This document shows positions 50,810 through 61,999 of a stretch of 64,000 nucleotides of DNA, one piece after another. A program made the position numbers and the translations under genes. Location of the stretch: assembly GCA_026388185.1 (NCBI GenBank), contig JAPLKG010000011.1:124001-188000 (forward strand). Direction: 5' to 3'. The stretch comes from Candidatus Eisenbacteria bacterium (GTDB lineage Bacteria; Eisenbacteria; RBG-16-71-46; JAFGJU01). The notes beneath the pieces are model-generated. The model did not search any database. It worked only from the letters and a program-made list of their open reading frames with translations, and was not told where the DNA came from. Each line of letters begins with the position of its first letter. Position 1 is the first letter of the stretch.

Positions 50810-52933
50810 ATGGCAAGACGGAGGCTTCTAAAAAATACCGGTTCGCCCTTCAAGCTTGTCGCGCCCTACGAGCCGCGGGGAGACCAGCCTCAGGCCATAA
50901 AGGAACTCACGGAAGGGATCCTGTCGGATCGCAAGTATCAGACGCTGTTGGGCGTGACCGGCTCCGGTAAGACTTTCACGATCGCAAATGTTGTGGCCAA
51001 CGTGGGCCTGCCCACCCTGGTCATTTCCCACAACAAGACCCTCGCGGCGCAACTCTACGGGGAATTCCGCTCTTTCTTTCCAGAAAACGCCGTCGGCTAC
51101 TTCGTAAGCTACTACGACTACTATCAGCCGGAGGCGTACGTTCCTGCCACAAACACGTACATCGAGAAGGACGCCTCCATCAACGAAGACATCGACAGGT
51201 TGCGTCTCAACGCGACGAGCGCTCTCCTGGAGAGAGAGGATTGCATTGTTGTAAGCAGCGTGTCCTGCATATACGGTCTGGGAAGCCCCGAGGAATTCAT
51301 GAGCCTCGTGGTTCTCGTGCGAGTCGGAGAGGAGATAGGAAGGCAGGCCGTCCTCCGGAAGCTCGTCGAAATACAGTACAGTCGCAACGACGTCGACTTC
51401 AAACGCAGCACGTTCAGGGTGAGGGGAGAGGTCGTGGATGTATGGCCTGCGTACGAGGAGACGGCCGTCCGGGTCGAGTTTTTCGGCGACGAAATCGCCA
51501 GAATCTCCGAGATAGACCCGCTCACCGGAAACGTGATCCGCAGGCAGGAGAGGGCGGCCATTTATCCCGCCTCACATTTTGCCACTGCGTACTCGAACGT
51601 GGAAAAAGCGATTGGCTCGATAAAGGAGGAACTCGCCGAACGTCTCGCGGAATTCGAGAGAGGCGGGAAGCTTCTCGAGGCCCAGAGGCTCAGGACGAGG
51701 ACCGAGTACGATATTGAGATGCTGAGAGAAGTCGGTTATTGTCCCGGTATAGAGAATTATTCAAGACACCTGAGTGGGAGGGCCCCGGGTCAAAGGCCCT
51801 ACACGTTGCTGGATTATTTCAGGGGAAGGTTCCTCCTCGTGATCGACGAATCGCACGTAACGGTTCCTCAGATAGGCGGGATGTACCAAGGCGACCGTTC
51901 CAGGAAGGAAACCCTGGTCGAGTACGGCTTCAGGCTTCCCTCGGCCCTCGACAACAGGCCCTTGAGGTTCGACGAATTCGAGAGCATCGTCGGGCAGGCG
52001 ATCTTTGTCTCCGCGACGCCTGCCGACTACGAGCTTGAGAAATGTGGCGGTGTGGTCGCGGAGCAGGTCATCAGACCCACCGGTCTCGTCGATCCCGGCA
52101 TCACCGTGAAACCTGTAGACAACCAGGTGGACGATCTGCTCGAAGAGATAAGAAAGCGCGTTGCGAGAAAGGAGAGGGTGCTCGTCACCACGCTCACCAA
52201 GCGTATGTCAGAGGATCTGACCGAGTACCTCCGGGAAATGGGCGTGAAAGTGCGCTACATTCACTCGGACATCGACACTATCGAGCGCGTGGAGATCTTG
52301 AGAGGGCTGAGGCTTGCAGAGTTCGACGTGCTCGTCGGAATAAACCTCCTCCGAGAAGGACTGGATCTGCCGGAAGTGTCTCTCGTGGCCGTGCTCGACG
52401 CCGACAAGGAGGGTTTCCTGCGCTCCGAGCGCTCCCTCATACAGACCGCCGGCAGAGCCGCGAGAAACGTGTTTGGAGACGTGATACTCTATGCGGACAA
52501 AATGACCGGTTCCATGATAAGAGCCATCGAAGAAACAAACAGAAGGCGCAAGAAACAGATGGAGTACAACAGAGTTCACGGCATCACTCCCAAGACCATC
52601 GTGAAGTCCCTGGAAGAGGTGATGAGAGCCACGTCCGTTGCCGACGCCTCGGTCAAGACGGCGGAGCCGCCGAGTTTCGATTCATCCGTGTTTGGGAAGA
52701 TGGACAGGGAGGTCCTGGTTGAGCTCTTGGAGAGGGAGATGCTGGTGGCGGCAAGAAGGCTTGAATTCGAGAAGGCGGCGAGCCTGAGGGACAAGCTCGA
52801 GGAGATCATGACGGAGACACGTGGTACGGCGCGGCGCAAGGGCGCTGGAGTGGAGATACCGGGTACGGCGCGGGGCAGGACCGCGAGGCCAGACACACGG
52901 GGAGAAGCACGTGGGGCAAAAACGCGAGGGTAA
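50810..52933 (+). CDS. uvrB: UvrABC system protein B
   Basis: A 707-residue DNA-damage helicase-like subunit of nucleotide excision repair. Walker A is GVTGSGKT (48-55), the damage-gripping beta-hairpin [12 protein letters not shown] follows, then [18 protein letters not shown] with the DEAD-like box and the helicase C motifs ([22 protein letters not shown]). The UvrC-binding UVR motif is near the end ([20 protein letters not shown]). A further tail of about 40 residues is rich in Arg, Gly and Thr and is unusual. ATG 50810 was preferred to GTG 50801. Confidence 0.97.
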   Translation: MARRRLLKNTGSPFKLVAPYEPRGDQPQAIKELTEGILSDRKYQTLLGVTGSGKTFTIANVVANVGLPTLVISHNKTLAAQLYGEFRSFFPENAVGYFVSYYDYYQPEAYVPATNTYIEKDASINEDIDRLRLNATSALLEREDCIVVSSVSCIYGLGSPEEFMSLVVLVRVGEEIGRQAVLRKLVEIQYSRNDVDFKRSTFRVRGEVVDVWPAYEETAVRVEFFGDEIARISEIDPLTGNVIRRQERAAIYPASHFATAYSNVEKAIGSIKEELAERLAEFERGGKLLEAQRLRTRTEYDIEMLREVGYCPGIENYSRHLSGRAPGQRPYTLLDYFRGRFLLVIDESHVTVPQIGGMYQGDRSRKETLVEYGFRLPSALDNRPLRFDEFESIVGQAIFVSATPADYELEKCGGVVAEQVIRPTGLVDPGITVKPVDNQVDDLLEEIRKRVARKERVLVTTLTKRMSEDLTEYLREMGVKVRYIHSDIDTIERVEILRGLRLAEFDVLVGINLLREGLDLPEVSLVAVLDADKEGFLRSERSLIQTAGRAARNVFGDVILYADKMTGSMIRAIEETNRRRKKQMEYNRVHGITPKTIVKSLEEVMRATSVADASVKTAEPPSFDSSVFGKMDREVLVELLEREMLVAARRLEFEKAASLRDKLEEIMTETRGTARRKGAGVEIPGTARGRTARPDTRGEARGAKTRG

Positions 52934-52949
52934 AGACAAAGAGCGCGAG

Positions 52950-53873
52950 ATGAAGTCTGAGAACAAGCTCGCCTCCATCGATCTCGAACCGATCGCCGGC
53001 CATTGGGTGAAGTATGCTCTTGCGGAGGACATAGGTGGCGGTGACATCACTACGTCCGCCGTAGTCCCGGAGGAGTTGCTGGCCACGGCCGCCATCTTCG
53101 CCAAGGAAGGCGGCGTTCTCGCGGGTTTGCAGGTGGCCATGATCGTGTTCCGAGAGCTTGATCCGAAGATGGAGTTAGTGACCCACGTGAAGGACAGGGA
53201 AACTCTCTCTACGGGAAAGCGCATCTGTACGATCAAGGGGAGCGCAAGAGCCATCCTCGCCGGAGAGAGGGTCGCCCTAAATTACCTTCAGAGACTCTCC
53301 GGCGTGGCCACTCTCACGGACAGGTTTGTCAGAAGAGCGAGAGGAACGAAGGCCAAGATTACTGACACCAGGAAGACGACGCCGCTCATGCGCATGCTGG
53401 AGAAGTACGCCGTGTGGGTCGGTGGCGGGGTGAACCATCGATTCGGCCTTTACGACATGTTCCTCGTCAAGGACAACCACATAAAGGCCGCGGGCAGCAT
53501 CCGCGCCGCCGTTGAGGGCATACGCGCGGCGAAGATAGACATACCCGTGGAAGTGGAGGCCGGAACCTTCGAGGAGGTGAAGGAAGCCTGCGAGTGCAGG
53601 GTGGACAGGATTCTTCTGGACAACATGAGTCTCGTCCAGATTGGTAAGTGCATCGAAATCGTGGAGAACCACTGGCAAGAGCTGAGGCTCAAGGCCGGGG
53701 GAGGAGAGAAGATGAAGCGACCCGAGATTGAAGTCTCGGGCGGGGTCAACCTCGACAATGTCAAAGACATCGCCATGACCGGCGTCGATTACATCTCTGT
53801 CGGTGCGCTGACGCACTCATTCAAGTCAATAGACATGAACCTTCTCGTTGAGAACGTGGAAATGAGAAAATGA
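52950..53873 (+). CDS. nadC: Nicotinate-nucleotide diphosphorylase (carboxylating)
   Basis: A 307-residue quinolinate phosphoribosyltransferase of NAD synthesis. LAEDIGGGDITTSAV is the N-terminal signature, LNYLQRLSGVATLT follows, then DTRKTTPLMRMLEKYAV and GGGVNHRFGLYDMFLVKDNH, which hold the Arg, Lys and His residues binding quinolinate and PRPP. Slightly longer than typical because of a short insert near AGGGEKMKRPE. The longer ORF from 52821 is the Arg-rich tail of uvrB in another frame. It overlaps birA by four bases (ATGA). Confidence 0.96.
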   Translation: MKSENKLASIDLEPIAGHWVKYALAEDIGGGDITTSAVVPEELLATAAIFAKEGGVLAGLQVAMIVFRELDPKMELVTHVKDRETLSTGKRICTIKGSARAILAGERVALNYLQRLSGVATLTDRFVRRARGTKAKITDTRKTTPLMRMLEKYAVWVGGGVNHRFGLYDMFLVKDNHIKAAGSIRAAVEGIRAAKIDIPVEVEAGTFEEVKEACECRVDRILLDNMSLVQIGKCIEIVENHWQELRLKAGGGEKMKRPEIEVSGGVNLDNVKDIAMTGVDYISVGALTHSFKSIDMNLLVENVEMRK

Positions 53874-54610
53874 CAAAGCGAGTGATCTTTCTCGAGTCAG
53901 TCTCGTCCACGAACGATGTGGCGTGGGACGAGGCGGAGAGGGGCGCACCCGAAGGAACGGTTATCGTGGCCGAGCAGCAAACCGCCGGGAGGGGAAGGCT
54001 GAGCCGGAAGTGGCATTCTCCGCCGGGGCTGGGGGTCTGGATGTCCGTGGTCCTGAGGCCGGAGGTCAAACCCGAGGCGGCGCCAGGGCTCACGCTTTGT
54101 GCCTCGGTGGCCGTGGCGAAGGCCGTACGGTCTCTCTATCGCGTGCGTGCCTCGCTCAAATGGCCGAACGACATAATGGTGAAGGGGCGAAAACTCTGTG
54201 GCATACTTACCGAGATGAAGGCCTCGCGTGGGAGTGTGGATTTTATCGTCTGCGGAATCGGCATGAACGTGAATCAGACACCGGAGGACTTTCCTGCCGA
54301 CATTAGGGAGAGCGCGACTTCCATACTGATTGCCACGGGGAAGAGTGCGGACAGGAAGAAGCTCGTTGCGGCGACGATTGAGCATCTTGAGAAGCAATAC
54401 CGCGAGTTCTGCCTCGAGGGCATAACATCGTGCATCGACGAGTGGCGTTCGATGTGCCCGCTCTTCGGGAAGAGAGTGAGAATAAAGGGTCGCCGGGAGG
54501 CCGTCGAGGGCATCTTCTTCAACATCGACGACAACGGCGCCCTGGTGCTCAGACTGGATTCGGGTATACACCGCGGTTTTATGGCCGGTGACGTTGAGCT
54601 TGTTTCATAG
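53870..54610 (+). CDS. birA: Biotin-[acetyl-CoA-carboxylase] ligase (monofunctional)
   Basis: A 246-residue biotin protein ligase that activates biotin with ATP and attaches it to carrier protein. [13 protein letters not shown] and [20 protein letters not shown] carry the adenylate-binding GRGRxxRxW loop. [20 protein letters not shown] has the catalytic Lys. The E. coli N-terminal helix-turn-helix is missing, so it should not act as a biotin repressor. Starts ATGA-overlapped with nadC. Confidence 0.95.
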   Translation: MTKRVIFLESVSSTNDVAWDEAERGAPEGTVIVAEQQTAGRGRLSRKWHSPPGLGVWMSVVLRPEVKPEAAPGLTLCASVAVAKAVRSLYRVRASLKWPNDIMVKGRKLCGILTEMKASRGSVDFIVCGIGMNVNQTPEDFPADIRESATSILIATGKSADRKKLVAATIEHLEKQYREFCLEGITSCIDEWRSMCPLFGKRVRIKGRREAVEGIFFNIDDNGALVLRLDSGIHRGFMAGDVELVS

Positions 54611-54624
54611 GAAAGCGAGGAGCC

Positions 54625-55092
54625 ATGAAATGCCCTGCGTGCGGACACGGTGAAGACAAGGTCGTTGACTCGAGAGCAACAAAAGATGACACGGCCGTGA
54701 GAAGAAGGAGAGAGTGTCTCAAATGCGGCAAGAGGTTCACGACTTACGAATATATCGAGAACACGCCGCTCATGGTCATCAAGAAAGACGGGAGAAGGGA
54801 GCCCTTCAGGCGCGAGAAGATCAAGGCCGGAATCCTGAAGGCGTGCGAAAAAAGGCCCATTTCGCCCGTGACGATCGACGAGGTGGTGGACAGTGTCGAG
54901 TCCTCGCTGCAGAAGCAGATGCGTAGCGAGGTCACGAGCATCGACATAGGTGAAAGCGTCATGCAGGCTCTCTCCAATCTTGACGAGGTGGCGTACGTGA
55001 GATTCGCCTCGGTGTACAGGCACTTCAAGGACATAAATCAGTTCATGGAGGAGCTGAAGAATCTTTTGAAGAAAAGCGAATTCGATGAATGA
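54625..55092 (+). CDS. nrdR: Transcriptional repressor NrdR
   Basis: A 155-residue regulator of ribonucleotide reductase genes. The zinc ribbon is CPAC (residues 3-6) and CLKCGKRF (31-38), and the ATP-cone domain starts [16 protein letters not shown] and continues to about residue 140. Normal length. A GGAAAGCGAGGAG site precedes the ATG. It overlaps tatC by eight bases. No NrdR boxes were searched for systematically, and no ribonucleotide reductase gene is in the window. Confidence 0.96.
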   Translation: MKCPACGHGEDKVVDSRATKDDTAVRRRRECLKCGKRFTTYEYIENTPLMVIKKDGRREPFRREKIKAGILKACEKRPISPVTIDEVVDSVESSLQKQMRSEVTSIDIGESVMQALSNLDEVAYVRFASVYRHFKDINQFMEELKNLLKKSEFDE

Positions 55093-55846
55093 CGGAAGGA
55101 AGGCGGATTCAAAAGAAAAGCAGATGCCCTTCTTGGAGCACCTGGACGAACTCAGAAGGGTGATAATAGACTCCCTCATCGCAATTGCGATTGCGTCCAC
55201 CGCCTGCTGGTTTTTTTCCGGCAGGGCCATCGATCTCATGGTCACGCCAATAGGTAAGGCGGTCTTCATCAACACTGCCGAGGCGTTCGCCGCGAGGTTC
55301 GAGCTGACCGTCGTTCTGGGCCTCCTGATCTCTCTTCCCTTTGTCTTCTATAGAGTGTGGCGGTTCGTGGTCCCGGGACTTCTCAGGCGAGAGAGATCGC
55401 TGATGCTTCCTTTTGCGGTCTGTTCCACCCTTTTCTTCTACGGTGGGGTGGCCTTTTCGTACTTCATGCTTGTTCCCGCCATTGTGAAGCTTCTCCTGGC
55501 GTTCGGCACGTCCCGGATCCAGCCGATGATCTCCATAAACAGCTATTTTTTGATGGTGATGCAGATTTCTATCGCCCTCGGCGTGGTTTTCCAATTTCCT
55601 CTCGTAGTGGGCGTCCTGACGTGGTTGGGTGTCATCACGCCCGGCTTTCTGAAACGGAAGTGGCGATACGCGGTGGTGATAATCTTCATAGTCGGAGCCG
55701 TCGTGACTCCCGGGGACGGACCCAGTCAGCTCGTGGTGGCATTTCCGCTCTGCGGGCTCTATTTCCTCAGCATACTTATCTCCGTGCTCGTGAAGAGGCG
55801 CAAGGAACGCGAAAGGGAGAGCGAAGACGATGTTACTCGCGATTGA
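55085..55846 (+). CDS. tatC: Sec-independent protein translocase TatC
   Basis: A 253-residue six-helix membrane protein that recognises twin-arginine signal peptides. [18 protein letters not shown] is the conserved cytoplasmic N-terminus; [19 protein letters not shown] and [14 protein letters not shown] are further conserved stretches. TatA/B are not adjacent. A basic, charged tail ends the protein. Overlaps nrdR and coaX. Confidence 0.95.
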   Translation: MNDGRKADSKEKQMPFLEHLDELRRVIIDSLIAIAIASTACWFFSGRAIDLMVTPIGKAVFINTAEAFAARFELTVVLGLLISLPFVFYRVWRFVVPGLLRRERSLMLPFAVCSTLFFYGGVAFSYFMLVPAIVKLLLAFGTSRIQPMISINSYFLMVMQISIALGVVFQFPLVVGVLTWLGVITPGFLKRKWRYAVVIIFIVGAVVTPGDGPSQLVVAFPLCGLYFLSILISVLVKRRKERERESEDDVTRD

Positions 55847-56621
55847 TGTCGGGAATTCGACCACAGAATTTGGAGTTTTTGAGGCCGGCAAAATCCTGTT
55901 TCGGTGGCGCATAGTGACGCAGAATCGCACCGGCGACGAACTCTGCTTGATCGTCGCCGGTCACTGCGGGTCGCACGGCGTGACCCTGTCCGGTGACTGC
56001 GATTGCGTCATCTGTTCCGTCGTCCCTCCCCTGACGCAGGGTTTCGCCGACATGGCCGCGACACTCTTCCGCAAGGCGCCTCTCATTGTGGATAGCTCGC
56101 TGGACACGGGCCTGAGAATCCTCTACAGGGATCACTTGTCGGTCGGAAGCGACAGGCTTGCCACCGCCGCCGGAGCCGTCGAGCGCTTCGGACGGCCCGT
56201 GATAGTCGTGGACATGGGAACTGCCACCACGTTTGACGTCGTCTCGGAATCGGGAGATTACGTGGGCGGCGCAATAGCCCCGGGTGTCGGGACGGCGGCC
56301 GAGGAGCTTTTCAGGCGGGCGGCCAGACTTCCGAGAGTCGAGCTGAGGAGACCGCAGTCCGTGATCGGACAATCTACGGAAGAGAGTTTACAGGCCGGGA
56401 TTGTCTTTGGAGCGGCGGCAGTGGTCGACGGCATACTTGCGCGTATTTTCGAGGAGCTCGGCGCGAGACCGCCGGTTGTGGCCACGGGTGGCTATTCATC
56501 GCTCATCGCTCCTCAGTGCAAGTACATAACCCACGTTGACGACGCGCTCGTGCTCGAGGGGCTGCGGGTGATCTTTGAACGGCATCGCGCCTCCGGAAAG
56601 GATAAGAGGCGCAGGAAATAG
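55830..56621 (+). CDS. coaX: Type III pantothenate kinase
   Basis: A 263-residue enzyme that phosphorylates pantothenate, the first step of CoA synthesis from vitamin B5. [14 protein letters not shown] is the phosphate-1 motif, SVGSDRLATAAGAVERFG the D-R pair, and VVDMGTATTFDVV with GGAIAPGV the rest of the ASKHA fold. The 17-bp overlap with tatC indicates one mRNA. panB and panC, which make pantothenate, are at 61112-62845. Confidence 0.95.
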   Translation: MLLAIDVGNSTTEFGVFEAGKILFRWRIVTQNRTGDELCLIVAGHCGSHGVTLSGDCDCVICSVVPPLTQGFADMAATLFRKAPLIVDSSLDTGLRILYRDHLSVGSDRLATAAGAVERFGRPVIVVDMGTATTFDVVSESGDYVGGAIAPGVGTAAEELFRRAARLPRVELRRPQSVIGQSTEESLQAGIVFGAAAVVDGILARIFEELGARPPVVATGGYSSLIAPQCKYITHVDDALVLEGLRVIFERHRASGKDKRRRK

Positions 56622-56622
56622 C

Positions 56623-56652
56623 TGGACGTTCCGCCACTTGTTTTGGTACACT
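56623..56652 (+). promoter_or_regulatory. Candidate promoter for groL, TGGACG-18-TACACT
   Basis: TGGACG (56623-56628) and TACACT (56647-56652) are 18 bp apart in the 222-bp gap before groL. The -10 is followed by ACTC-tttc-GAGT. This is not a CIRCE element (which needs nine-base arms and spacer). The rest of the gap has no gene. Confidence 0.35.
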
Positions 56653-56753
56653 CTTTCGAGTCGTTAATGGCAATTGGGCTACACGCTTAGCCTGTTGCTT
56701 GATTTCGGACTTCGTTCCATCACCGCAGCGGATGCGATCTACCGAGGTTCTAG

Positions 56754-58463
<1,710 letters not shown>

Positions 58464-58464
58464 G

Positions 58465-59628
58465 ATGACGCAGATGAGACACTCCAGGCGACTGGACAGG
58501 CTCCCCCCTTATCTCTTTGACGAGCTGGACAAGGCCAAGCAGAGGATGACGGCGCGGGGGGCGAAAGTCGTCGACCTGGCAGTGGGTGATCCGGATCTGC
58601 CTACACCTCCGGAAATCGTTGAGAGGATGCGCGAGGCGGTCACCGACGCCTCGAACCATCGCTATCCCGGGTACAGGGGACACCCGAGATTGCGACGGGC
58701 TCTTGCTTCCTGGTTCCATCACAGATACGGTGTGGAGCTCGACCCGGATGTCGAGATCCTGTTGCTCATCGGCTCCAAGGAAGGACTCGGGCATCTTCCT
58801 CTTGCGCTTCTGGACCCCGGCGACACGGTTCTGGTGCCCGACCCTGGATATCCGGTCTATTCAAACACGTCAATGATGGCCGGCGGAGAGGTACGGTGCT
58901 TCGGCCTGAGGGAAGAGGATGATTTCCTGCCGCGCGTCGAAGAGCTTGATTCTCTGGGGAGAGCCAAACTCATCTTCTTGAACTATCCAAACAACCCTAC
59001 GGGCGCCGTGGCAGGGAGGGACTTCTTCGACAAGATAGTTAGCCTTGCCCGCTCGAGAGGGAGCATGATATGCAACGACGCGGCCTACAACGAAATCACG
59101 TTTGACGGGTTTCGTTCTCCGAGCATTCTCGAGTCCGAAGGAGCGAAGGACTGCGCGGTAGAGATTCACTCCTTTTCCAAGACCTTCAACATGACAGGTT
59201 GGAGGATAGGCTTCGCCGTCGGTAACAGGGAAATCCTGGAAGCTCTGGGCCAGGTGAAGGTGAACTTGGACTCGAGCGTTTTTGGGGCCATCCAGGATGC
59301 CGCCCTCGCGGCTCTGTCGCTCAGTCATGATGAGAATCTGCGCGCGTATGAAAGAAGGCGTGGGCTCGCGTTTGAGCGGCTGGCAGGACTGGGCTGTCGT
59401 TTCTTCCGCTCCAAGGGTACCTTCTACGTGTGGGCCAGGGTGCCTCGGGGCATGACTTCGATGGAGTTTGCAGTCCGGCTGCTGGAGGAGGCCAACGTCT
59501 CCGTGGCGCCGGGCTCAGGTTTTGGAAACAACGGTGAAGGCTGGTTCAGGATCGCGTTGACGCGTCCCGAGGAAGAAATCGCCGAAGGACTCGCGAAAAT
59601 CGCCAGTTTGAATCTGTGGACAAGCTGA
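58465..59628 (+). CDS. LL-diaminopimelate aminotransferase-like class I aminotransferase
   Basis: A 387-residue PLP enzyme of fold type I. VDLAVGDPDLPTPP at the N-terminus, IGSKEGLGHLPLALLDPGD, VPDPGYPVY, NYPNNPTGAVA and the Schiff-base Lys in SFSKTFNMTGWRIGF match the DapL group, which makes LL-diaminopimelate from tetrahydrodipicolinate for lysine and cell wall. Related aspartate/alanine aminotransferases share most motifs, so specificity is not certain. ATG one base after the groL stop, so translation is likely coupled. Confidence 0.88.
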   Translation: MTQMRHSRRLDRLPPYLFDELDKAKQRMTARGAKVVDLAVGDPDLPTPPEIVERMREAVTDASNHRYPGYRGHPRLRRALASWFHHRYGVELDPDVEILLLIGSKEGLGHLPLALLDPGDTVLVPDPGYPVYSNTSMMAGGEVRCFGLREEDDFLPRVEELDSLGRAKLIFLNYPNNPTGAVAGRDFFDKIVSLARSRGSMICNDAAYNEITFDGFRSPSILESEGAKDCAVEIHSFSKTFNMTGWRIGFAVGNREILEALGQVKVNLDSSVFGAIQDAALAALSLSHDENLRAYERRRGLAFERLAGLGCRFFRSKGTFYVWARVPRGMTSMEFAVRLLEEANVSVAPGSGFGNNGEGWFRIALTRPEEEIAEGLAKIASLNLWTS

Positions 59629-59978
59629 GACTTACAGGTTTATCATTCTTCGGGCATCATGGTGTCCTCCAGGCCGAGAGACGACTCGGCCAGAGGCTGG
59701 AACTGGACGTGGAGCTTCACGGCGACTTTGCCGCTTGTGCTTCGCGCGACTCTCTCAGTGATGCGCTGGACTATACCAAGGTTTACGATCTCGTGAAGGA
59801 AGTCGTGGAGGAGCGTTCGTATAAGCTTCTGGAGGCCCTTGCGGAGACCGTGGCCGGTGAGCTTCTCGCCAGATTCAGCGTTCGGAAGGTCGTGGTCAGA
59901 GTTCGCAAGCCCAACGTGCCCTTTTCTGCAAGCCTGAGCAACGTCGAGGTGGAACTCGAGAGGAGCGGGGGAACGTGA
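59616..59978 (+). CDS. folB: Dihydroneopterin aldolase
   Basis: A 120-residue folate-pathway enzyme cleaving dihydroneopterin to hydroxymethyl-dihydropterin. LTGLSFFGHHGVLQAERRLGQ holds the conserved Tyr/Phe-G-x-HG segment, SDALDYTKVYDLV the substrate Glu/Asp area, and VRVRKPNVP the catalytic Lys. GTG start, overlapping the aminotransferase by 13 bp; folK follows in a GTGA overlap. Confidence 0.93.
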   Translation: MDKLRLTGLSFFGHHGVLQAERRLGQRLELDVELHGDFAACASRDSLSDALDYTKVYDLVKEVVEERSYKLLEALAETVAGELLARFSVRKVVVRVRKPNVPFSASLSNVEVELERSGGT

Positions 59979-60469
59979 AAGCGTTCGTCGGAATAGGCAG
60001 CAATCTCGGAGAGAGAGAAAAGAACATCAGACGAGCCGTCGATGAGATTGCCGTTCTTCCTTTCACCAAGCTCATAACGGTTTCCTCGCTTTACGACTCC
60101 GAGCCCGTCGGGGACGTGGAGCAGCCAAATTTCGTCAACGCCGTCGCTCTTCTTGAAACAGAACTCTCGCCCCGGAGACTTCTCTGGAACCTGATGCTGA
60201 TCGAGAAGAGAATGGGTCGCGTGAGGACCGTCAGGTGGGGGCCGAGAGCCATAGACCTCGACGTCTTACTCTACGGAAAGAGCGTGATAGAAGAGGACGA
60301 ACTTGTCATTCCGCACCCGGAAATGGAGAAGAGGGCCTTTGTTCTCATCCCTCTTCTTGAAATAGAGCCAGACCTTGTGCATCCTCGCACAAAGGAGCCA
60401 GTCAGAAAGCTCTTGAAGAAACTGAAGCCCCACTGTTCGGTCAAACGAAAAGGAAGATTCTGGCTTTGA
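59975..60469 (+). CDS. folK: 2-amino-4-hydroxy-6-hydroxymethyldihydropteridine pyrophosphokinase
   Basis: A 164-residue enzyme that pyrophosphorylates the FolB product. FVGIGSNLGEREKNIRRAV, YDSEPVG, FVNAVALLETEL, LLWNLMLIEKRMGRVRTVRWGPRAIDLDVLLYG and IPHPEMEKRAFVLIPL are the ordered HPPK motifs. GTG start in the stop of folB; the next gene starts in its own TGA (TTGA). Confidence 0.95.
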   Translation: MKAFVGIGSNLGEREKNIRRAVDEIAVLPFTKLITVSSLYDSEPVGDVEQPNFVNAVALLETELSPRRLLWNLMLIEKRMGRVRTVRWGPRAIDLDVLLYGKSVIEEDELVIPHPEMEKRAFVLIPLLEIEPDLVHPRTKEPVRKLLKKLKPHCSVKRKGRFWL

Positions 60470-61122
60470 CCGCCCTTGAGAAGAACTACATCGCCATCGA
60501 AGGCGTGATCGGAGTAGGGAAGACCAGTCTCGCCACGATCCTTTCCGAGAGGCTTGCCGCAAGGCTCGTCCTCGAGGAAGCGGAAACGAACCCCTTTCTT
60601 GAGGATTTCTACAAGGAGCGAAAGCGGCTCGCTTTCCAGGTGCAGGTCTATTTTCTCCTGAGCCGCTACCAGCAACAGCGCGAGCTTCTTCAGAGAGACA
60701 TGTTTTTCAAGAAGACGGTGAGCGATTACATTTTTCAGAAGGACAGGATATTCGCCAACATAAACCTCGACGACAGGGAATTTTCTCTCTACGACCGTAT
60801 TGCTTCAATCCTGGAGCAGGACATCGCGAAGCCCGACATTGTGATTTATCTACAGGCGTCCACGGAAGTGCTCATGAAGCGGATACAGAAGAGGGCCAGA
60901 CCGTGCGAGAAGGAGATGGAGGCCGATTACATCCGGACTCTGAACGAGGCCTACAACTACTTTTTCTTTCATTATACCGACGCCCCGGTCTTGATCGTGA
61001 ATACTTCCGAGATAGACTTCGTCAGTAATCCCGAATACATAGACGAGTTCTCTAAGAGAATCGAAGAGCACAAGTCCGGGGTCCTTTACTACACGCCGAT
61101 CGGAGGTAAAGGTGAAGAGTGA
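60466..61122 (+). CDS. Deoxynucleoside kinase
   Basis: A 218-residue kinase of the dCK/dGK family, phosphorylating deoxynucleosides with ATP. P-loop GVIGVGKT (13-20), then FQVQVYFLLSRYQQ and the DRIF box with a following YDRI; the LID region RPCEKEMEADY carries Arg/Glu. The usual DRS/ERS triad seems replaced by DYIFQKDRIF, seen in deoxyadenosine/deoxyguanosine kinases of many bacteria next to folK. TTG start in a four-base overlap. Confidence 0.88.
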   Translation: MTALEKNYIAIEGVIGVGKTSLATILSERLAARLVLEEAETNPFLEDFYKERKRLAFQVQVYFLLSRYQQQRELLQRDMFFKKTVSDYIFQKDRIFANINLDDREFSLYDRIASILEQDIAKPDIVIYLQASTEVLMKRIQKRARPCEKEMEADYIRTLNEAYNYFFFHYTDAPVLIVNTSEIDFVSNPEYIDEFSKRIEEHKSGVLYYTPIGGKGEE

Positions 61123-61987
61123 GACGAGCGAGAGCGGAAAAAAGGACCGCAGAAGCGAGACGGGCGGGGGCGAGAAAAGCGAGAGGAAAAAGGCGACGGC
61201 CGTCTCTATAGCCAGGATGAAGCAGGACGGCGAGAAGATAGCCGCCCTCACTGCCTACGATTTCCCGACGGCAAGGTTGGCCGACGACGCCGGTGTGGAC
61301 GTCATTCTGGTAGGCGATAGCCTGGGAATGGTAGTGCTTGGTTATGAGAACACTCTGCGCGTGACCATGGCCGAGATGCTCCATCATGCCTCGGCCGTGA
61401 CGAGAGCTTGCCCCAAGGCTCTCGTCGTCGGGGACATGCCGTTCATGTCTTTTCAGGAGAGCAAGTATCAGGCCGTCAGAAACGCCGGGAGATTCGTGAA
61501 GGAAGCGGGCGTGGACGCCGTCAAGCTCGAAGGGGGAAAGCGGATGGCCGAGGCGATCGAGTGGATGGTGCGGGCCTCCATTCCCGTCATGGGCCACGTG
61601 GGGTTGACGCCACAATCAATCCTCAAGTTCGGCGGATACAGAGTCCAGGGCAAGAAGTCCGAGGACGCAGAACTGGTGCTCGAGGACGCCAAGGCGCTGG
61701 AGGAAGCCGGCTGCTTTGCAATCGTTCTTGAAGGAATCCCGTGGAGACTTGCGCAGAAGATTACGGCGGAGGTTTCTGTCCCCACAATCGGAATCGGGGC
61801 AGGCCCACACTGCGACGGTCAGGTGCTTGTGCTGCACGACGTCATCGGCCTCTTCTCCAGGTACGCCCCGAAGTTCGTCAAGAGGTATGCAGAAGCCGGC
61901 GAGCTCATCCAAGATGCCTTCACTCGCTACGTGACGGAGGTCAAGGAAGGCAAGTTTCCCACGCTCGAATACAGCTACGGGGAATAA
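61112..61987 (+). CDS. panB: 3-methyl-2-oxobutanoate hydroxymethyltransferase
   Basis: A 291-residue enzyme forming ketopantoate. LTAYDFPTARLADDAGVDVILVGDSLGMV is the N-terminal signature, VVGDMPFMSFQ and VKLEGG follow, VMGHVGLTPQS contains a conserved His, and GIGAGPHCDGQVLVLHD closes the active site. A charged extension of about 27 residues precedes the usual start and may be disordered. GTG with GGAGG just before. Follows the kinase with an 11-bp overlap; panC is next. Confidence 0.95.
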   Translation: MKSETSESGKKDRRSETGGGEKSERKKATAVSIARMKQDGEKIAALTAYDFPTARLADDAGVDVILVGDSLGMVVLGYENTLRVTMAEMLHHASAVTRACPKALVVGDMPFMSFQESKYQAVRNAGRFVKEAGVDAVKLEGGKRMAEAIEWMVRASIPVMGHVGLTPQSILKFGGYRVQGKKSEDAELVLEDAKALEEAGCFAIVLEGIPWRLAQKITAEVSVPTIGIGAGPHCDGQVLVLHDVIGLFSRYAPKFVKRYAEAGELIQDAFTRYVTEVKEGKFPTLEYSYGE

Positions 61988-61999
61988 CCGAAGAGAACC

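Noticed and set aside
56640-56665. CIRCE-like inverted repeat before groL (ACTC-tttc-GAGT)
   Set aside because: The arms are four bases and the spacer four; CIRCE has nine-base arms around nine bases. Kept only as a note beside the candidate promoter.
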